The position numbers and the translations under genes were made by a program. DNA of 64,000 nucleotides from Methanobrevibacter sp. (GTDB lineage Archaea; Methanobacteriota; Methanobacteria; Methanobacteriales; Methanobacteriaceae): positions 1 to 64,000 of the forward strand of contig JAFRFB010000050.1 of the NCBI GenBank assembly GCA_017434555.1. Reading direction: 5' to 3'. Under the pieces are notes generated by a model. It did not search any database. It was not told the origin of the DNA and saw nothing but the letters and a program-made list of their open reading frames with translations. Below, in pieces: positions 36,707 through 45,411 of the stretch. Position 1 is the first letter of the stretch; every line of letters begins with the position of its first letter.

Positions 36707-37797
36707 GATATAAAGTCATCTAATCTTTTAATGGCTTTTAATTTTTCATCTTTTTTTATTCTTGCCTGGTCAAGAGCATCTTTTATTGTTTGAATTGAAT
36801 TATCATAGACTTCCTTATCAACAGGATATGGAAAACCGTCCTTTCCTCCATGGGTAAAACTGTATTTGACTGGATCTTTCCAGCTTGCAGGTTCACCATA
36901 AACCAAATCGGATATTAATGCAAGTGCCCTGATTTTTTTGGGACCAATTCCCTTAAGTAAAATCAGCTCTTCATAATTTTCAGGCTGTATTTCCCACGCA
37001 TTTTTTAAAACTTCAAATTCCTTATCTGAAATGTCCATATCAAGCACAGGGTGATGAGCAGGCATTGAAAAGTCTTCTAAAAGCGTCTGATTATCTTTTC
37101 TTTTAAAGTATTGTCTTAAATGATCAGGATTGTCGTTAATCAAATCAACACTAATTTTTTGGGCCGATTCACTTTCCTTATCGGTCATATTTAATGTGTT
37201 AGGAGTTTTCATGTCACAGGAAATTCCACTGTGCGGGTCTATGAGTAAATCGTTTACTTCCTCTCCCATCCAATGATAACGGCGGGCATATTTGTTATCC
37301 GTATTCATTCCCTGCTGTATAACGGCCCAGTCACTTTTTTCCGTTACAAAGAAATGGTGCTGGTATAATGTATAGCCGTCCTGAATGCAGGAATTATCAA
37401 TTTTAGCAGATAATTTGCTTGTTTCAATCAGCTTTTCTGTTGTTTTTGTTTTTAGATTAAAGACATCTCCTGCATGAGCAATGCCTTCTGGAGTTTTACG
37501 GGATTTAGCGCCTTTGCCTCCGCTTAAATAAATTCCATGTTCTTCAGGAGATAATGATTCCTTAAGTGCACCCATTGTGGTGGTTGTCGTTCCTGAAGAA
37601 TGCCCGTCAAAGCCTAAAACACATGAAAATGCCTGAAACCAATAAGGATTGGAAATTCTTCTAATGAACTCATTTAAACTGTATTCCTCAATAATCACTG
37701 ATGTTAATGCTCCAGACAGTTCAACCATCCTTGAAAATAGCCATCTTGGGGGATGCCCTCCATGCAGCGGTAAATTTACTGCTCCTCTTCTTTGCAT
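36703..37797 (-). CDS. DUF763-family protein
   Basis: A 364-residue protein starting MQRRGAVNLPLHGGHPPRWL, with GFDGHSSGTTTTTMGALKES and EPASWKDPVKYSFTHGGKDG. The central LLKGIGPKKIRALALISDLVYG is a helix-hairpin-helix motif, which suggests DNA contact. The family is found in archaea and some thermophilic bacteria and its function is not settled. The gene stands alone before a 620-nt spacer. Confidence 0.88.
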   Translation of the reverse strand: MQRRGAVNLPLHGGHPPRWLFSRMVELSGALTSVIIEEYSLNEFIRRISNPYWFQAFSCVLGFDGHSSGTTTTTMGALKESLSPEEHGIYLSGGKGAKSRKTPEGIAHAGDVFNLKTKTTEKLIETSKLSAKIDNSCIQDGYTLYQHHFFVTEKSDWAVIQQGMNTDNKYARRYHWMGEEVNDLLIDPHSGISCDMKTPNTLNMTDKESESAQKISVDLINDNPDHLRQYFKRKDNQTLLEDFSMPAHHPVLDMDISDKEFEVLKNAWEIQPENYEELILLKGIGPKKIRALALISDLVYGEPASWKDPVKYSFTHGGKDGFPYPVDKEVYDNSIQTIKDALDQARIKKDEKLKAIKRLDDFIS

Positions 37798-38017
37798 GAT
37801 TATATTTTTATCATTAATTTATTTATAACAATTTGGTGAGAGCAGTTGATTAGTATTTTTGTTTGGAGTGTATGTTTAACTATGTATTATTCTGAACATT
37901 ATGAAAAAATTAATAATTTTATTTACAGTATCACATGTAAGAGTTGTATGATGTTTGGTGTTTTCTATTAAAATTAGTTTTTATTTTTTATACTTAATTA
38001 ATTTGTGAAAGCGGATA

Positions 38018-38208
38018 TTTTATAAAAATTTTTATTAAAGATAGTTTTTGTCTAAAAAGGTTGCAGAGGATATAAATCCTCAACCAAACCCACATTTAGA
38101 CATTTTTTAACCATACAATCTGTTTGACAAGAATGGTTTTAGTTTCACTACAGTATGAGAAACAATAGAATATGAGAACAATCCATGATTGGAGTATAAC
38201 ATATTCTA
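38018..38208 (+). ncRNA. Candidate structured non-coding RNA
   Basis: A TATA box (TTTATAAAAA, 38018-38027) predicts a transcript start near 38048. From there four hairpins follow. H1 (38049-38102) has outer arms TGTCTAAA/TTTAGACA, then GGTT/AACC, and an inner GAGGAT-ataa-ATCCTC stem, followed by six T. H2 (38109-38138) has AACCAT/ATGGTT, H3 (38142-38163) has GTTTC/GAAAC, and H4 (38166-38208) has TAGAATATG/CATATTCTA enclosing CAATC-cat-GATTG. No C/D box pair is clear and no known RNA class is recognised. Confidence 0.5.
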
Positions 38209-38262
38209 GTGCATAGTATATTTTCATATCTTTATAAAATTATTGTTTACTTTTTGTGAATT

Positions 38263-38329
38263 AACCCCTAATTTAATGGTATAATATTTTATATTAGGAA
38301 ATTCATATTTTTCTATAGTTTTAGGGGTT
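38263..38329. repeat. Long-range perfect 9-bp inverted repeat
   Basis: AACCCCTAA (38263-38271) and TTAGGGGTT (38321-38329) are exact reverse complements 49 nt apart. The arms are the only GC-rich segments in their surroundings. This could be the closing stem of another RNA or the ends of a small relic element. Confidence 0.45.
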
Positions 38330-38417
38330 TGAAATGTATGTTTGGCCAGGATTATTCGAAACGTAAAAAAATATTGAAAAAAATAGATTTATCAACAAAA
38401 TAATTATATTTCATTGA

Positions 38418-39299
38418 TTATATAAATTTTCCAATCCGAAAGTTTTTCCCAGGTTTTTTTAAAGTAAAAAGATATTCGGCCTCGGCATTATCAGGTATTT
38501 TGTCCCAGAGTTCTGATGCCTTTGCCGTCAGTTCATGACTTATAGGGAAGTTGTTTGCAACATAGCCAATCTTTTCATCCTTGAAATATACTGCAATCGC
38601 ATCAGGGTCAAATTCATTATTCGGTTCCTTTACAAGTCGGTAGGGCGTTCCTGGAGTAAAGCATGAATGATTGTCACAAAAATCATTTCCGGTAATCGTA
38701 AATAGTTCAGAACTGTCATATTCCCTTAAGGTTTTAAAATTATTCGAATATTCCTTTTCCATATTTATCGATGAACGGATTGAATCTTTCAAGTTTAAAT
38801 ATTTATCAATATTTTTGTTGTTGTTTTCATCAGGAAGCGTATTTATGGGTGTTGTTATTTTTTCTTCTGCTTCATTTAGTTTTTTAAGCGGATCATAAGA
38901 TTCTTTTGATTCCTGAACTAAATTGATTGCCCATTCATATAGCATTTTTGCCCTGTTGTCCCGAACCGAATCCGTCTGATTCAGTTGAAGTGACCTTTTG
39001 TAGCATTTGTCGGATTCTTCATATCTTTTCATACTTCCCAAAATAATTGCTTTTAACTCCCAGCTTCTTGCATGTTTATTATCCAAATCCAATGCCAAAT
39101 TCACATAGTCAAGTGCCTCTTTCTTATTATTTTTCATATAAAAATGATGCCTTGCCTTTTCTAAATACTCATCTCTTTTGCTATTCTTATTAACCGGTTC
39201 ATCATCTATAATATAGTATCCGGAATTCCAGTTTTGAGCATCCATCCAGCCGTCGGTCGAATAGTCGACAGGATCACCAATCTGCCATTTTCTTCCCAT
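38418..39299 (-). CDS. TPR and HIRAN domain protein
   Basis: The N-terminal half has TPR-like repeats (about 30-110: ARHHFYMKNNKKEALDYVN, ESDKCYKRSLQLNQ). The C-terminal part (about 195-293) matches a HIRAN domain: FTPGTPYRLVKEPNNEFDPD, AIAVYFKDEKIGYVANNF. HIRAN domains bind DNA ends or damaged DNA in eukaryotes; in prokaryotes they often stand alone. The start ATG 39299 follows AAGGTGC, better than the upstream GTG at 39308. Confidence 0.75.
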   Translation of the reverse strand: MGRKWQIGDPVDYSTDGWMDAQNWNSGYYIIDDEPVNKNSKRDEYLEKARHHFYMKNNKKEALDYVNLALDLDNKHARSWELKAIILGSMKRYEESDKCYKRSLQLNQTDSVRDNRAKMLYEWAINLVQESKESYDPLKKLNEAEEKITTPINTLPDENNNKNIDKYLNLKDSIRSSINMEKEYSNNFKTLREYDSSELFTITGNDFCDNHSCFTPGTPYRLVKEPNNEFDPDAIAVYFKDEKIGYVANNFPISHELTAKASELWDKIPDNAEAEYLFTLKKPGKNFRIGKFI

Positions 39300-39432
39300 T
39301 ATTAGCACCTTGATTACATATTGGCATAATGATTATATGAAAGTTGTGTATAAATTATTAATAATTGTGGTTGGTTAAGTTTTCAATATTTCTTGAGATA
39401 TATTCGAAACAAAATAATTAATATGAATTTAT

Positions 39433-40599
39433 ATGTTCAATCCACATATTATAATTATGAACCCTCTGCATTTTTTCACATTAGGATATTATCCGGAGTA
39501 CCTTTTTATAGGCGTTATATTCGGTATTATTATTGGACTTTATGTATATTTTAGAGTCAAATACTCTTTAAACAATACTGAGTTATCAAAAAAGAAAAAA
39601 ATTGGTCTAAATATCATTATTCCGATTTTAGCATTTGCATGTTCTTTAAATATATGGTCAAGTGCGGCAATACTAACATTATATTTATTTTTTTCATCCA
39701 TAATTGCAGACATAATTCTGATTATTTGGAAGATTTTTCTTAAAGACAAATATTTGAATTTTATCCCCAAGTATCATAAAAAAGGCATTTTGGCATTGTG
39801 TATTTTTGCAATTATAATAATCGGGGGCGTTTATGGAATGAATCATATTGAATTAACGGAGTATAATTTAACTACAGATAAGATAGATAATGAATCTTAT
39901 TCCATTGTTTGGGTTAGTGATATTCATTATGGCTCTATTCAAAATCCTCAATTAGTCAAAGACAGTATTTCAAAAATAAATGACTTAAAACCGGATGTTG
40001 TTGTCTTGGGTGGGGATATTGTTGATGAAAGAACATCAAAAGAAGAAATGAATGAAATATTCGAGGAACTTGGCCGAATAAATTCAATATATGGCACATA
40101 TTATGTCTTTGGAAATCATGATACACAGCCAGCAACAACAGACTATGAAAACGGAAATAGAACCTTCAGCGATGAAGAATTAAATAAAACAATAACTGAT
40201 AACGGAATAAAAATTTTGAATGATGAAAAAATATCAATCAATGATGATATTGTTTTGGTAGGCAGAAGCGATGCAGAGTGGGAAGATTCAATTGATAGGA
40301 TCGATATTTCTAAATTACTTAATGAAAGTGATTTATCTAAATATGTTGTTGTTTTAGATCATCAACCTGTAGAATATAATGAAAATTCACAGCAGGGTGC
40401 TGATTTACAAATTTCCGGACATAGCCATGGAGGACAGTTGTTCCCATTTGGATTTTTCATACAACTTACCGGTCATTTGGTTTATGGTAAATATCACTTT
40501 GGAAATATGGAACAAATTGTATCCTCCGGATTGACTGGTTGGGGATGGCCAATGAGAAATGAAGCTAAATGCGAATATGTTTTAATAAACATTAATTAA
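39433..40599 (+). CDS. Membrane-bound calcineurin-like metallophosphoesterase
   Basis: A 388-residue protein with about four N-terminal membrane helices (about 10-140), followed by a phosphoesterase domain on one side. Metal-binding motifs are VSDIHYG, LGGDIVDE, FGNHD and GHSHGGQLFPFG. Family members with this layout cleave phosphodiester or diphosphate bonds of lipids or nucleotides; the substrate is unknown. No ribosome site is visible before the ATG at 39433; the ATG at 39457 is a possible alternative. Confidence 0.85.
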   Translation: MFNPHIIIMNPLHFFTLGYYPEYLFIGVIFGIIIGLYVYFRVKYSLNNTELSKKKKIGLNIIIPILAFACSLNIWSSAAILTLYLFFSSIIADIILIIWKIFLKDKYLNFIPKYHKKGILALCIFAIIIIGGVYGMNHIELTEYNLTTDKIDNESYSIVWVSDIHYGSIQNPQLVKDSISKINDLKPDVVVLGGDIVDERTSKEEMNEIFEELGRINSIYGTYYVFGNHDTQPATTDYENGNRTFSDEELNKTITDNGIKILNDEKISINDDIVLVGRSDAEWEDSIDRIDISKLLNESDLSKYVVVLDHQPVEYNENSQQGADLQISGHSHGGQLFPFGFFIQLTGHLVYGKYHFGNMEQIVSSGLTGWGWPMRNEAKCEYVLININ

Positions 40600-40620
40600 A
40601 ACTCTAACTTGAGTTTTTTA
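40598..40620 (+). terminator. Terminator of the phosphoesterase gene
   Basis: AAAACTC pairs with GAGTTTT around a 6-nt loop, and the second arm runs into a T stretch. It overlaps the stop codon. Confidence 0.65.
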
Positions 40621-40931
40621 AACAGTTATTATCGGAATTAATCTTTATATATAGAAGGATATATTTGAATTTAATATAATATCTCAATAAGAATGTAATA
40701 TGCTAATCAAAAATTGACAATATTATAATATCGGTCAAGAAAAGTCAAAAAATAAAGATGAAATTTATTTATATGGTTTATCAAATAATTAAAAATAGGA
40801 CTAATTAAAATATGCTCAATAAAGTTTGAATGAATGTTTGTTAGATTTTATTCAAAACAGAACATGGTAAGGCATGTAATAGTAAAAAACAAATGTAATT
40901 AGTTTAAATCAATTAATATGGGTGATAATGT
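40621..40931. other. Spacer with a strong TATA box and an inverted repeat
   Basis: A strong TATA box (TTTATATATAG, about 40645) points to the plus strand, 280 nt before the next gene. TTGAC...GTCAA (40714-40738) encloses ATATTATAATAT and is a good palindrome. A second TATA-like stretch (about 40765-40775) could serve the Cys-rich gene directly. No gene is seen. Confidence 0.5.
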
Positions 40932-41183
40932 ATGAGTAATATAGAATTTAAAGACTGTGAATATCGATTCGAACAGGATGATGAATTATACTGTAAAAAC
41001 AAACAAGGAGAAGATACCAATTGCGATAACTGCAAAGAAAACATACATCTAAACTGCGACAATTATAATCCTGGCAAAGATTTGTGTTTAAAATACTTCA
41101 AACCTGAAATATCACAATTAAAAGAATGCCAGGAAAAAACAACATTTAGCGATAAAGAATTAAGCAGAAAATGGAGTAACTAA
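40932..41183 (+). CDS. Small cysteine-rich protein of unknown function
   Basis: An 83-residue soluble, acidic protein with nine cysteines, including CDNCKENIHLNCDNYNPG and CLKYFKPE. The spacing suggests a metal site, probably zinc or iron. There is no signal peptide. GGGTGATAATG sets the start. Family not recognised. Confidence 0.6.
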   Translation: MSNIEFKDCEYRFEQDDELYCKNKQGEDTNCDNCKENIHLNCDNYNPGKDLCLKYFKPEISQLKECQEKTTFSDKELSRKWSN

Positions 41184-41284
41184 GTTTAAAGTATCTTTGC
41201 TTAGGTATTATTTGAAACACCGAAAGTTGACTGATAATCTTCGATAGATAAGTTAATTACTTGTAATTTAGAAAAATATATTTG

Positions 41285-42178
41285 ATGAATATAATAAAGA
41301 AACTCCCAATACCTATTTCCGGTTTGATTTTAGCTATTTTATCTTTAGGTAATCTATTGCAGGCCTATAATCCTAATTTTAAATTAATATGTGGTATTGT
41401 TGGAGTAATATTTATTATAATGCTTATTTTGAAATTATTCCTATATCCGGGTAAGGTAAAAAGTGACCTCTCAAATCCAATAATCTTGTCGAATTCCGGT
41501 ACTTTTTCCATGGCTTTGATGATTTTATCTACATATCTCAATACATTTAATAGTACTTTGGCATTAAGTGTTTGGATTTTGGGTGTGGCTTTACATATTC
41601 TGTTAATCATTTACTTTTCCTATCGTTATATCATTCATGATTTTAATATAACTGGGGTCTACCCAAGTTACTGGATAGTCTTTATCGGAATCACAATGGG
41701 TGCAATAACTGCACATGTTCATGGGTTAAATGAAATCGGATGGTTATTTTTCGTATTCGGGTTCATATCCATGATTATAACATTCCCGTTAGTTATTTAC
41801 AGGTATTTAAAGTATCCGAATCAATTGGATCAAAACAAGCCATTGATCTGCATTTTTACAGCTATTTTCAGCATATTGATTGTTGGATATACCAATTCAT
41901 TAGTTGTTTTAAATGAATTTTTAATCGTGTTATATGCAATAGCATCCGTTTGCTTTCTGTTTTCATTGGTTAAGGTGGTTGAATATAGAAATCTGGAATT
42001 CTATCCAAGCTTTTCTGCATTTACATTTCCATTTGTCATAACTGCCATTGCATCAAAGGAAGTTTCTCTAATTTTTAATAATGCTATTCTTGGTGTTATA
42101 ATTCCAATTCAAACAATAATTGCTAGTATTTTGGTGATTTATGTATTATATTGCTATTTAAAATTTCTACTTTTTTGA
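41285..42178 (+). CDS. TDT-family transporter (TehA/SLAC1-like)
   Basis: A 297-residue membrane protein with about ten helices. It begins IKKLPIPISGLILAILSLGNL, the usual opening of TehA/SLAC1 proteins, and has STYLNTFNSTLALSVWILGV and GITMGAITAHV. Family members are anion channels or dicarboxylate/tellurite carriers. The ATG at 41285 is taken over the TTG just before it. No strong ribosome site is seen. Confidence 0.75.
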   Translation: MNIIKKLPIPISGLILAILSLGNLLQAYNPNFKLICGIVGVIFIIMLILKLFLYPGKVKSDLSNPIILSNSGTFSMALMILSTYLNTFNSTLALSVWILGVALHILLIIYFSYRYIIHDFNITGVYPSYWIVFIGITMGAITAHVHGLNEIGWLFFVFGFISMIITFPLVIYRYLKYPNQLDQNKPLICIFTAIFSILIVGYTNSLVVLNEFLIVLYAIASVCFLFSLVKVVEYRNLEFYPSFSAFTFPFVITAIASKEVSLIFNNAILGVIIPIQTIIASILVIYVLYCYLKFLLF

Positions 42179-42202
42179 TTAATTATAATAGTTGATGAGT
42201 GC

Positions 42203-42228
42203 CAATAATAGATATATATCTGTTATTG
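42203..42228. promoter_or_regulatory. 26-nt near-perfect palindrome
   Basis: CAATAAtAGATATATATCTgTTATTG differs from full symmetry at only one base pair, which could still form a G-U pair in RNA. It lies 25 nt after the transporter stop and before a TATA-like stretch (about 42228-42245), so it may be a terminator or an operator for the next gene. Confidence 0.45.
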
Positions 42229-42265
42229 TAATATATATTATACATAATACTATGGGGGTGAAATT

Positions 42266-43072
42266 TTGGATAAAATCAAAATAGGTATTATTGCAATATT
42301 TGTAATTTTCCTCGTTGGTGGATGTTATGCTGTTTATCATGGAAATGATGTAACTAGCAATGCGGCAACTGATATTTCTTCAAGTCCAAATGCTCCAAAT
42401 GCGCCAGATAATGATGTAAATAATCAGCCAAATACTTTACAAAACGACAATATCAACACTGCTAAAGACATTTCACAAAATAATAATATCAATAACTATG
42501 CATCAGCACTCAAAATCATTTATAGACAAATACCTGGTGTAGCTGTATTTGTTAATACTGATATAGATTATACTGATCTGTATTTGCAATGTGTTGTTTG
42601 TGGAGGATTCATAGCATTAGGAGAAGTTACCGAAGCATTGCCTGAAGATGCATTATGTCCGGATTTATGTGGCGGAGGCAATTGTATGATTTCTAATACA
42701 GATTATACAGTCACATACGAATTCGCCAAAGCATTTTATGACAAATATGGTCGTCATCCTGAAGAAATAGAAGATAGTGATGTACCAGCAAGTTCTAATA
42801 ATGCAAACATTCCAGCAAATTATGAGTCTGGTATTTATGTTCCAGAAGGTCTTAAAATTGCATTACATGATATGAACAATCCGGATATTCACGGAGAATA
42901 TGACATGCCAGTACATATCATCGGACCAGGCATTCATGTACCTGAAAATGCTAAACTAATTTACGATGGAGACGGCATACAGCTATATGATAACGGTATG
43001 GAAGTACAGGGTATGGACAGTAATTCTGGTGCAGTATCCGATACTAACGAGCCTGTAACTATTGAACAATAA
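42266..43072 (+). CDS. Membrane-anchored extracellular protein with a Cys-rich patch
   Basis: A 268-residue protein with an N-terminal membrane segment (IKIGIIAIFVIFLVGGC), then an Asn/Pro/Asp-rich linker (about 32-78) and an outside domain. The cysteines CVVCGG and CPDLCGGGNC (about 112-145) may bind metal. The Cys after the first hydrophobic segment might be a lipid-attachment site. The start is TTG at 42266 behind GGGGGTG. The function is unknown. Confidence 0.65.
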   Translation: MDKIKIGIIAIFVIFLVGGCYAVYHGNDVTSNAATDISSSPNAPNAPDNDVNNQPNTLQNDNINTAKDISQNNNINNYASALKIIYRQIPGVAVFVNTDIDYTDLYLQCVVCGGFIALGEVTEALPEDALCPDLCGGGNCMISNTDYTVTYEFAKAFYDKYGRHPEEIEDSDVPASSNNANIPANYESGIYVPEGLKIALHDMNNPDIHGEYDMPVHIIGPGIHVPENAKLIYDGDGIQLYDNGMEVQGMDSNSGAVSDTNEPVTIEQ

Positions 43073-43093
43073 GATAAGACCAATTTCTTATCT
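43072..43093 (+). terminator. Terminator hairpin
   Basis: AGATAAG pairs with CTTATCT around an 8-nt loop directly at the stop codon and is followed by T-rich sequence. Confidence 0.6.
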
Positions 43094-43192
43094 AATATTT
43101 TATTTTTTTCTTTTTTTAATCGTATTTTTTTGGATAATACCTAAGTATAATATTGTAAAAATCAGTTAGAATCATTGTAAAATATGTAAACG

Positions 43193-43468
43193 TTATTTTC
43201 TAACAACATTTAAAGCTCTTTTTGGACATAAATTAGCACAATTCAAACATAAATTGCATCGGTTTGGGTATAATGTCCATATTCTTCTTTTTTTGTTGAT
43301 GTAAATTGCATGTCTTCTACATAGAATCTGACATTTTCCACATAAATTGCAGCTATGTCCATCAACTTCCAATTCTCCTCTAGGTCTAATTAAACTGGGA
43401 CCAATCAGTTGGCCGATTATGTCAAAAGGAAGTCCACCGCCGTGGCCTCCGCCATGTCTTGCTCTCAA
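43193..43468 (-). CDS. 2[4Fe-4S] ferredoxin-like protein with a His/Gly-rich N-terminus
   Basis: A 91-residue protein. CNLCGKCQILCRRHAI and CNLCLNCANLCPKRAL are two CxxCxxCxxxC/P cluster motifs. The N-terminus reads RARHGGGHGGGLPFD, unusual for a ferredoxin, and could bind a metal. The start is TTG 43468 with GGGAGAG upstream. It has no partner enzyme next to it; the radical-SAM gene lies 198 nt upstream on the same strand. Confidence 0.75.
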   Translation of the reverse strand: MRARHGGGHGGGLPFDIIGQLIGPSLIRPRGELEVDGHSCNLCGKCQILCRRHAIYINKKRRIWTLYPNRCNLCLNCANLCPKRALNVVRK

Positions 43469-43665
43469 AATAATTACTCTCCCGTGTAACTTTAATTATT
43501 ATTTTATGATTTATACTATAAATATTTAGGCATGACTAAATTTTAAAAGTTTTCAAAAAAGCGCTGTATTGAGTTTAGACTTATTTTTCCAAGTTAATTT
43601 GAAGTATTTTTATAAAACTCTTTCGTCAAATAATAATCATAATTTGGCTTATAGGAAATGACATT

Positions 43666-44760
43666 TCACTCATTATTGTCCTCTAATATTTTTTCAACAT
43701 CTTCCTTATGTTCAAATAAAACGCATCCTCCCGCATGATCATCCATCAGGATGCCACCATCCCTAAGTGACATGAAAAGGTTTGAATTTAAAGCTTTTAG
43801 AATGGAAGTGTCCTTTACGTTTATATCTGAATATGGTGATGCAGGACATGGTTCGGCACCTCCGTGGGAGTTGATGTGGAAAAAGCCTCTTCCGGCCGCA
43901 AGACATCCGCCGGATTCCTTTTCATCTCCCGGAAAAGACATGAATAGCATGTCATCATATTCTTCACGCAAACGATTCAATTCATTTAATAACAATTCTC
44001 TTTCACTGTCTCCAGGTGCCAGTTCAATTGTATCTTCACTTACAGGAACATATTCAATGAAAAATACCACTTTACATCCGAAATCATGTAATTTGGAGAT
44101 ATATTCATCTGAGAGTAAATTTGATATATTGTATTTTGTAAAAGTAATTGATGCTCCGAAAATTATATTTTTTCTATTCATTGCATCCATGGACTCTGTG
44201 AGCTTTTCATATACTCCTTTTCCCCTTCTTGAATCAGTTACTTTTTCATCTCCTTCGATGGATAGAATAGGTACAAGATTTCTGTTTTCATCAAATAGCT
44301 TTAAATAATCATCATTAATCATTGTCCCGTTTGTAAATATGGGGAATAATATTTCAGGATACCTGGTGGCTTTGATTAATACGTCTTCTCTCAACATCGG
44401 TTCTCCGCCGGCCAGAACAATAAAGCTGATTCCTAGTTCTCTTGCTTGTTTGAATATATCTTCCCATTCATCTGATGAGAGCTGATTTGCGGGTTCTTCA
44501 TCGCTGCAGGCTTCATTTGCCCTTGAATAACAGCCTTTGCAATGGAGATTACATCTGCTTGTAATGCTTGCTATTAGAAATGCAGGAATGTTTTGACCGT
44601 TTTCAGCATATTGTTCCCTTATTTTAGTGGCTTTTTTAGCATTTTTTGAGAATTTAACCAGAAATAAACTTTCTTTCGGATTTTTTATACAGGATTTCAT
44701 GGCATTTTTTGTGATGTTTTCAACACCTCTTTTAAGATAGTTTTGTAGTTTAAAATCCAT
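43666..44760 (-). CDS. Radical SAM protein with SPASM-like C-terminus
   Basis: A 364-residue protein. CNLHCKGC (Cys70, Cys74, Cys77) binds the radical-SAM cluster, followed by LAGGEPMLREDVL and the strand LSIEG. Further cysteines near the C-terminus (GGCLAAGRGFFHINSHGGAEPCPASPYS, written in part, and AGGCVLFEH) suggest auxiliary clusters. The substrate is unknown. It is directly downstream of a TetR regulator (its ATG follows the regulator stop without a gap). Confidence 0.85.
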   Translation of the reverse strand: MDFKLQNYLKRGVENITKNAMKSCIKNPKESLFLVKFSKNAKKATKIREQYAENGQNIPAFLIASITSRCNLHCKGCYSRANEACSDEEPANQLSSDEWEDIFKQARELGISFIVLAGGEPMLREDVLIKATRYPEILFPIFTNGTMINDDYLKLFDENRNLVPILSIEGDEKVTDSRRGKGVYEKLTESMDAMNRKNIIFGASITFTKYNISNLLSDEYISKLHDFGCKVVFFIEYVPVSEDTIELAPGDSERELLLNELNRLREEYDDMLFMSFPGDEKESGGCLAAGRGFFHINSHGGAEPCPASPYSDINVKDTSILKALNSNLFMSLRDGGILMDDHAGGCVLFEHKEDVEKILEDNNE

Positions 44761-45387
44761 TTATTTCACCTTCACAGATTCCAGTAGGAATTTAGCATGT
44801 TCTTCAGCTTCAAAAAAGAAATTATCCAGACCGCTTTGGGGTATATCATCATATTTTGCACACATTTCGAGAAGCAGGTATATTGGAAAGCTGTAATATT
44901 CCTTGGCCAGCAGTTTTGGATTGCAGTCTTTTCGTATAATTCCTTTTTCTTTAAGGATTGTGAAAAATCCATTCCAGAAGAGCAATGGCTTAACTAGTAT
45001 TTCATTTTGGAAAAATAACCTTATTTCTTCATTATGATGCATTTGGATAAATATCAGTTTCCATATTTTTAGGTTGCGCTCCTGTGAGAGCATGTTTTTT
45101 ATGGCTTCAGATCCCAGATGATAGAATAATTCAGGGTTTTCAACGAGCATTTCATTGTTTTCATCAAGCATGTATTCTTTGCTGTTTAGAAGTTCGTCCA
45201 TTTCAAAAAGACCTGTGAAATAGTCAAATATATCCATCAGTATTGCTTCTTTTGATGGGTAATGACTATATATTGAACTTTTTTTTATTCCTACTCCCTC
45301 AGCTATTTCTTTTAGTGAAACAGAATCATATCCTTTTTTAGAAAATAAATTAAGTGATACATCAAATATTTTTTCTTTGGTATTCAT
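44761..45387 (-). CDS. TetR-family transcriptional regulator
   Basis: A 208-residue protein with a TetR helix-turn-helix at the N-terminus (KGYDSVSLKEIAEGVGIKKS, IYSHYPSKEAILMDIFDYF). The rest is an unassigned ligand-binding domain. It starts the operon with the radical-SAM gene. The palindrome CCTACCGTTCGTTAGG just before it (45396-45411) is the expected type of operator, so it probably represses its own operon. Confidence 0.9.
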   Translation of the reverse strand: MNTKEKIFDVSLNLFSKKGYDSVSLKEIAEGVGIKKSSIYSHYPSKEAILMDIFDYFTGLFEMDELLNSKEYMLDENNEMLVENPELFYHLGSEAIKNMLSQERNLKIWKLIFIQMHHNEEIRLFFQNEILVKPLLFWNGFFTILKEKGIIRKDCNPKLLAKEYYSFPIYLLLEMCAKYDDIPQSGLDNFFFEAEEHAKFLLESVKVK

Positions 45388-45395
45388 AATTCCAA

Positions 45396-45411
45396 CCTAC
45401 CGTTCGTTAGG
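45396..45411. promoter_or_regulatory. Likely operator of the TetR gene
   Basis: CCTA-cCGTTCGt-TAGG is an inverted repeat of the TetR-operator kind. It lies 8 nt before the regulator ATG. A minus-strand TATA-like sequence (CTTTTATATAG, about 45432-45442) stands about 25 nt upstream, so a bound repressor would cover the start of transcription. Confidence 0.6.

Larger units (their letters stand above)
37798..38417. other. Long spacer with RNA-like folds and no clear gene
   Basis: The spacer holds a chain of four hairpins behind a TATA box (38018-38208) and a distant inverted repeat AACCCCTAA/TTAGGGGTT (38263-38329). Frames longer than 30 codons are absent. A 21-codon frame at 38338 has GGGGT upstream, but nothing else supports it. 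Confidence 0.6.

Noticed and set aside
38338-38403. 21-codon frame with GGGGT upstream
   Set aside because: Low-complexity Lys/Ile peptide in an AT-rich spacer. The GGGGT belongs to the inverted repeat at 38321.
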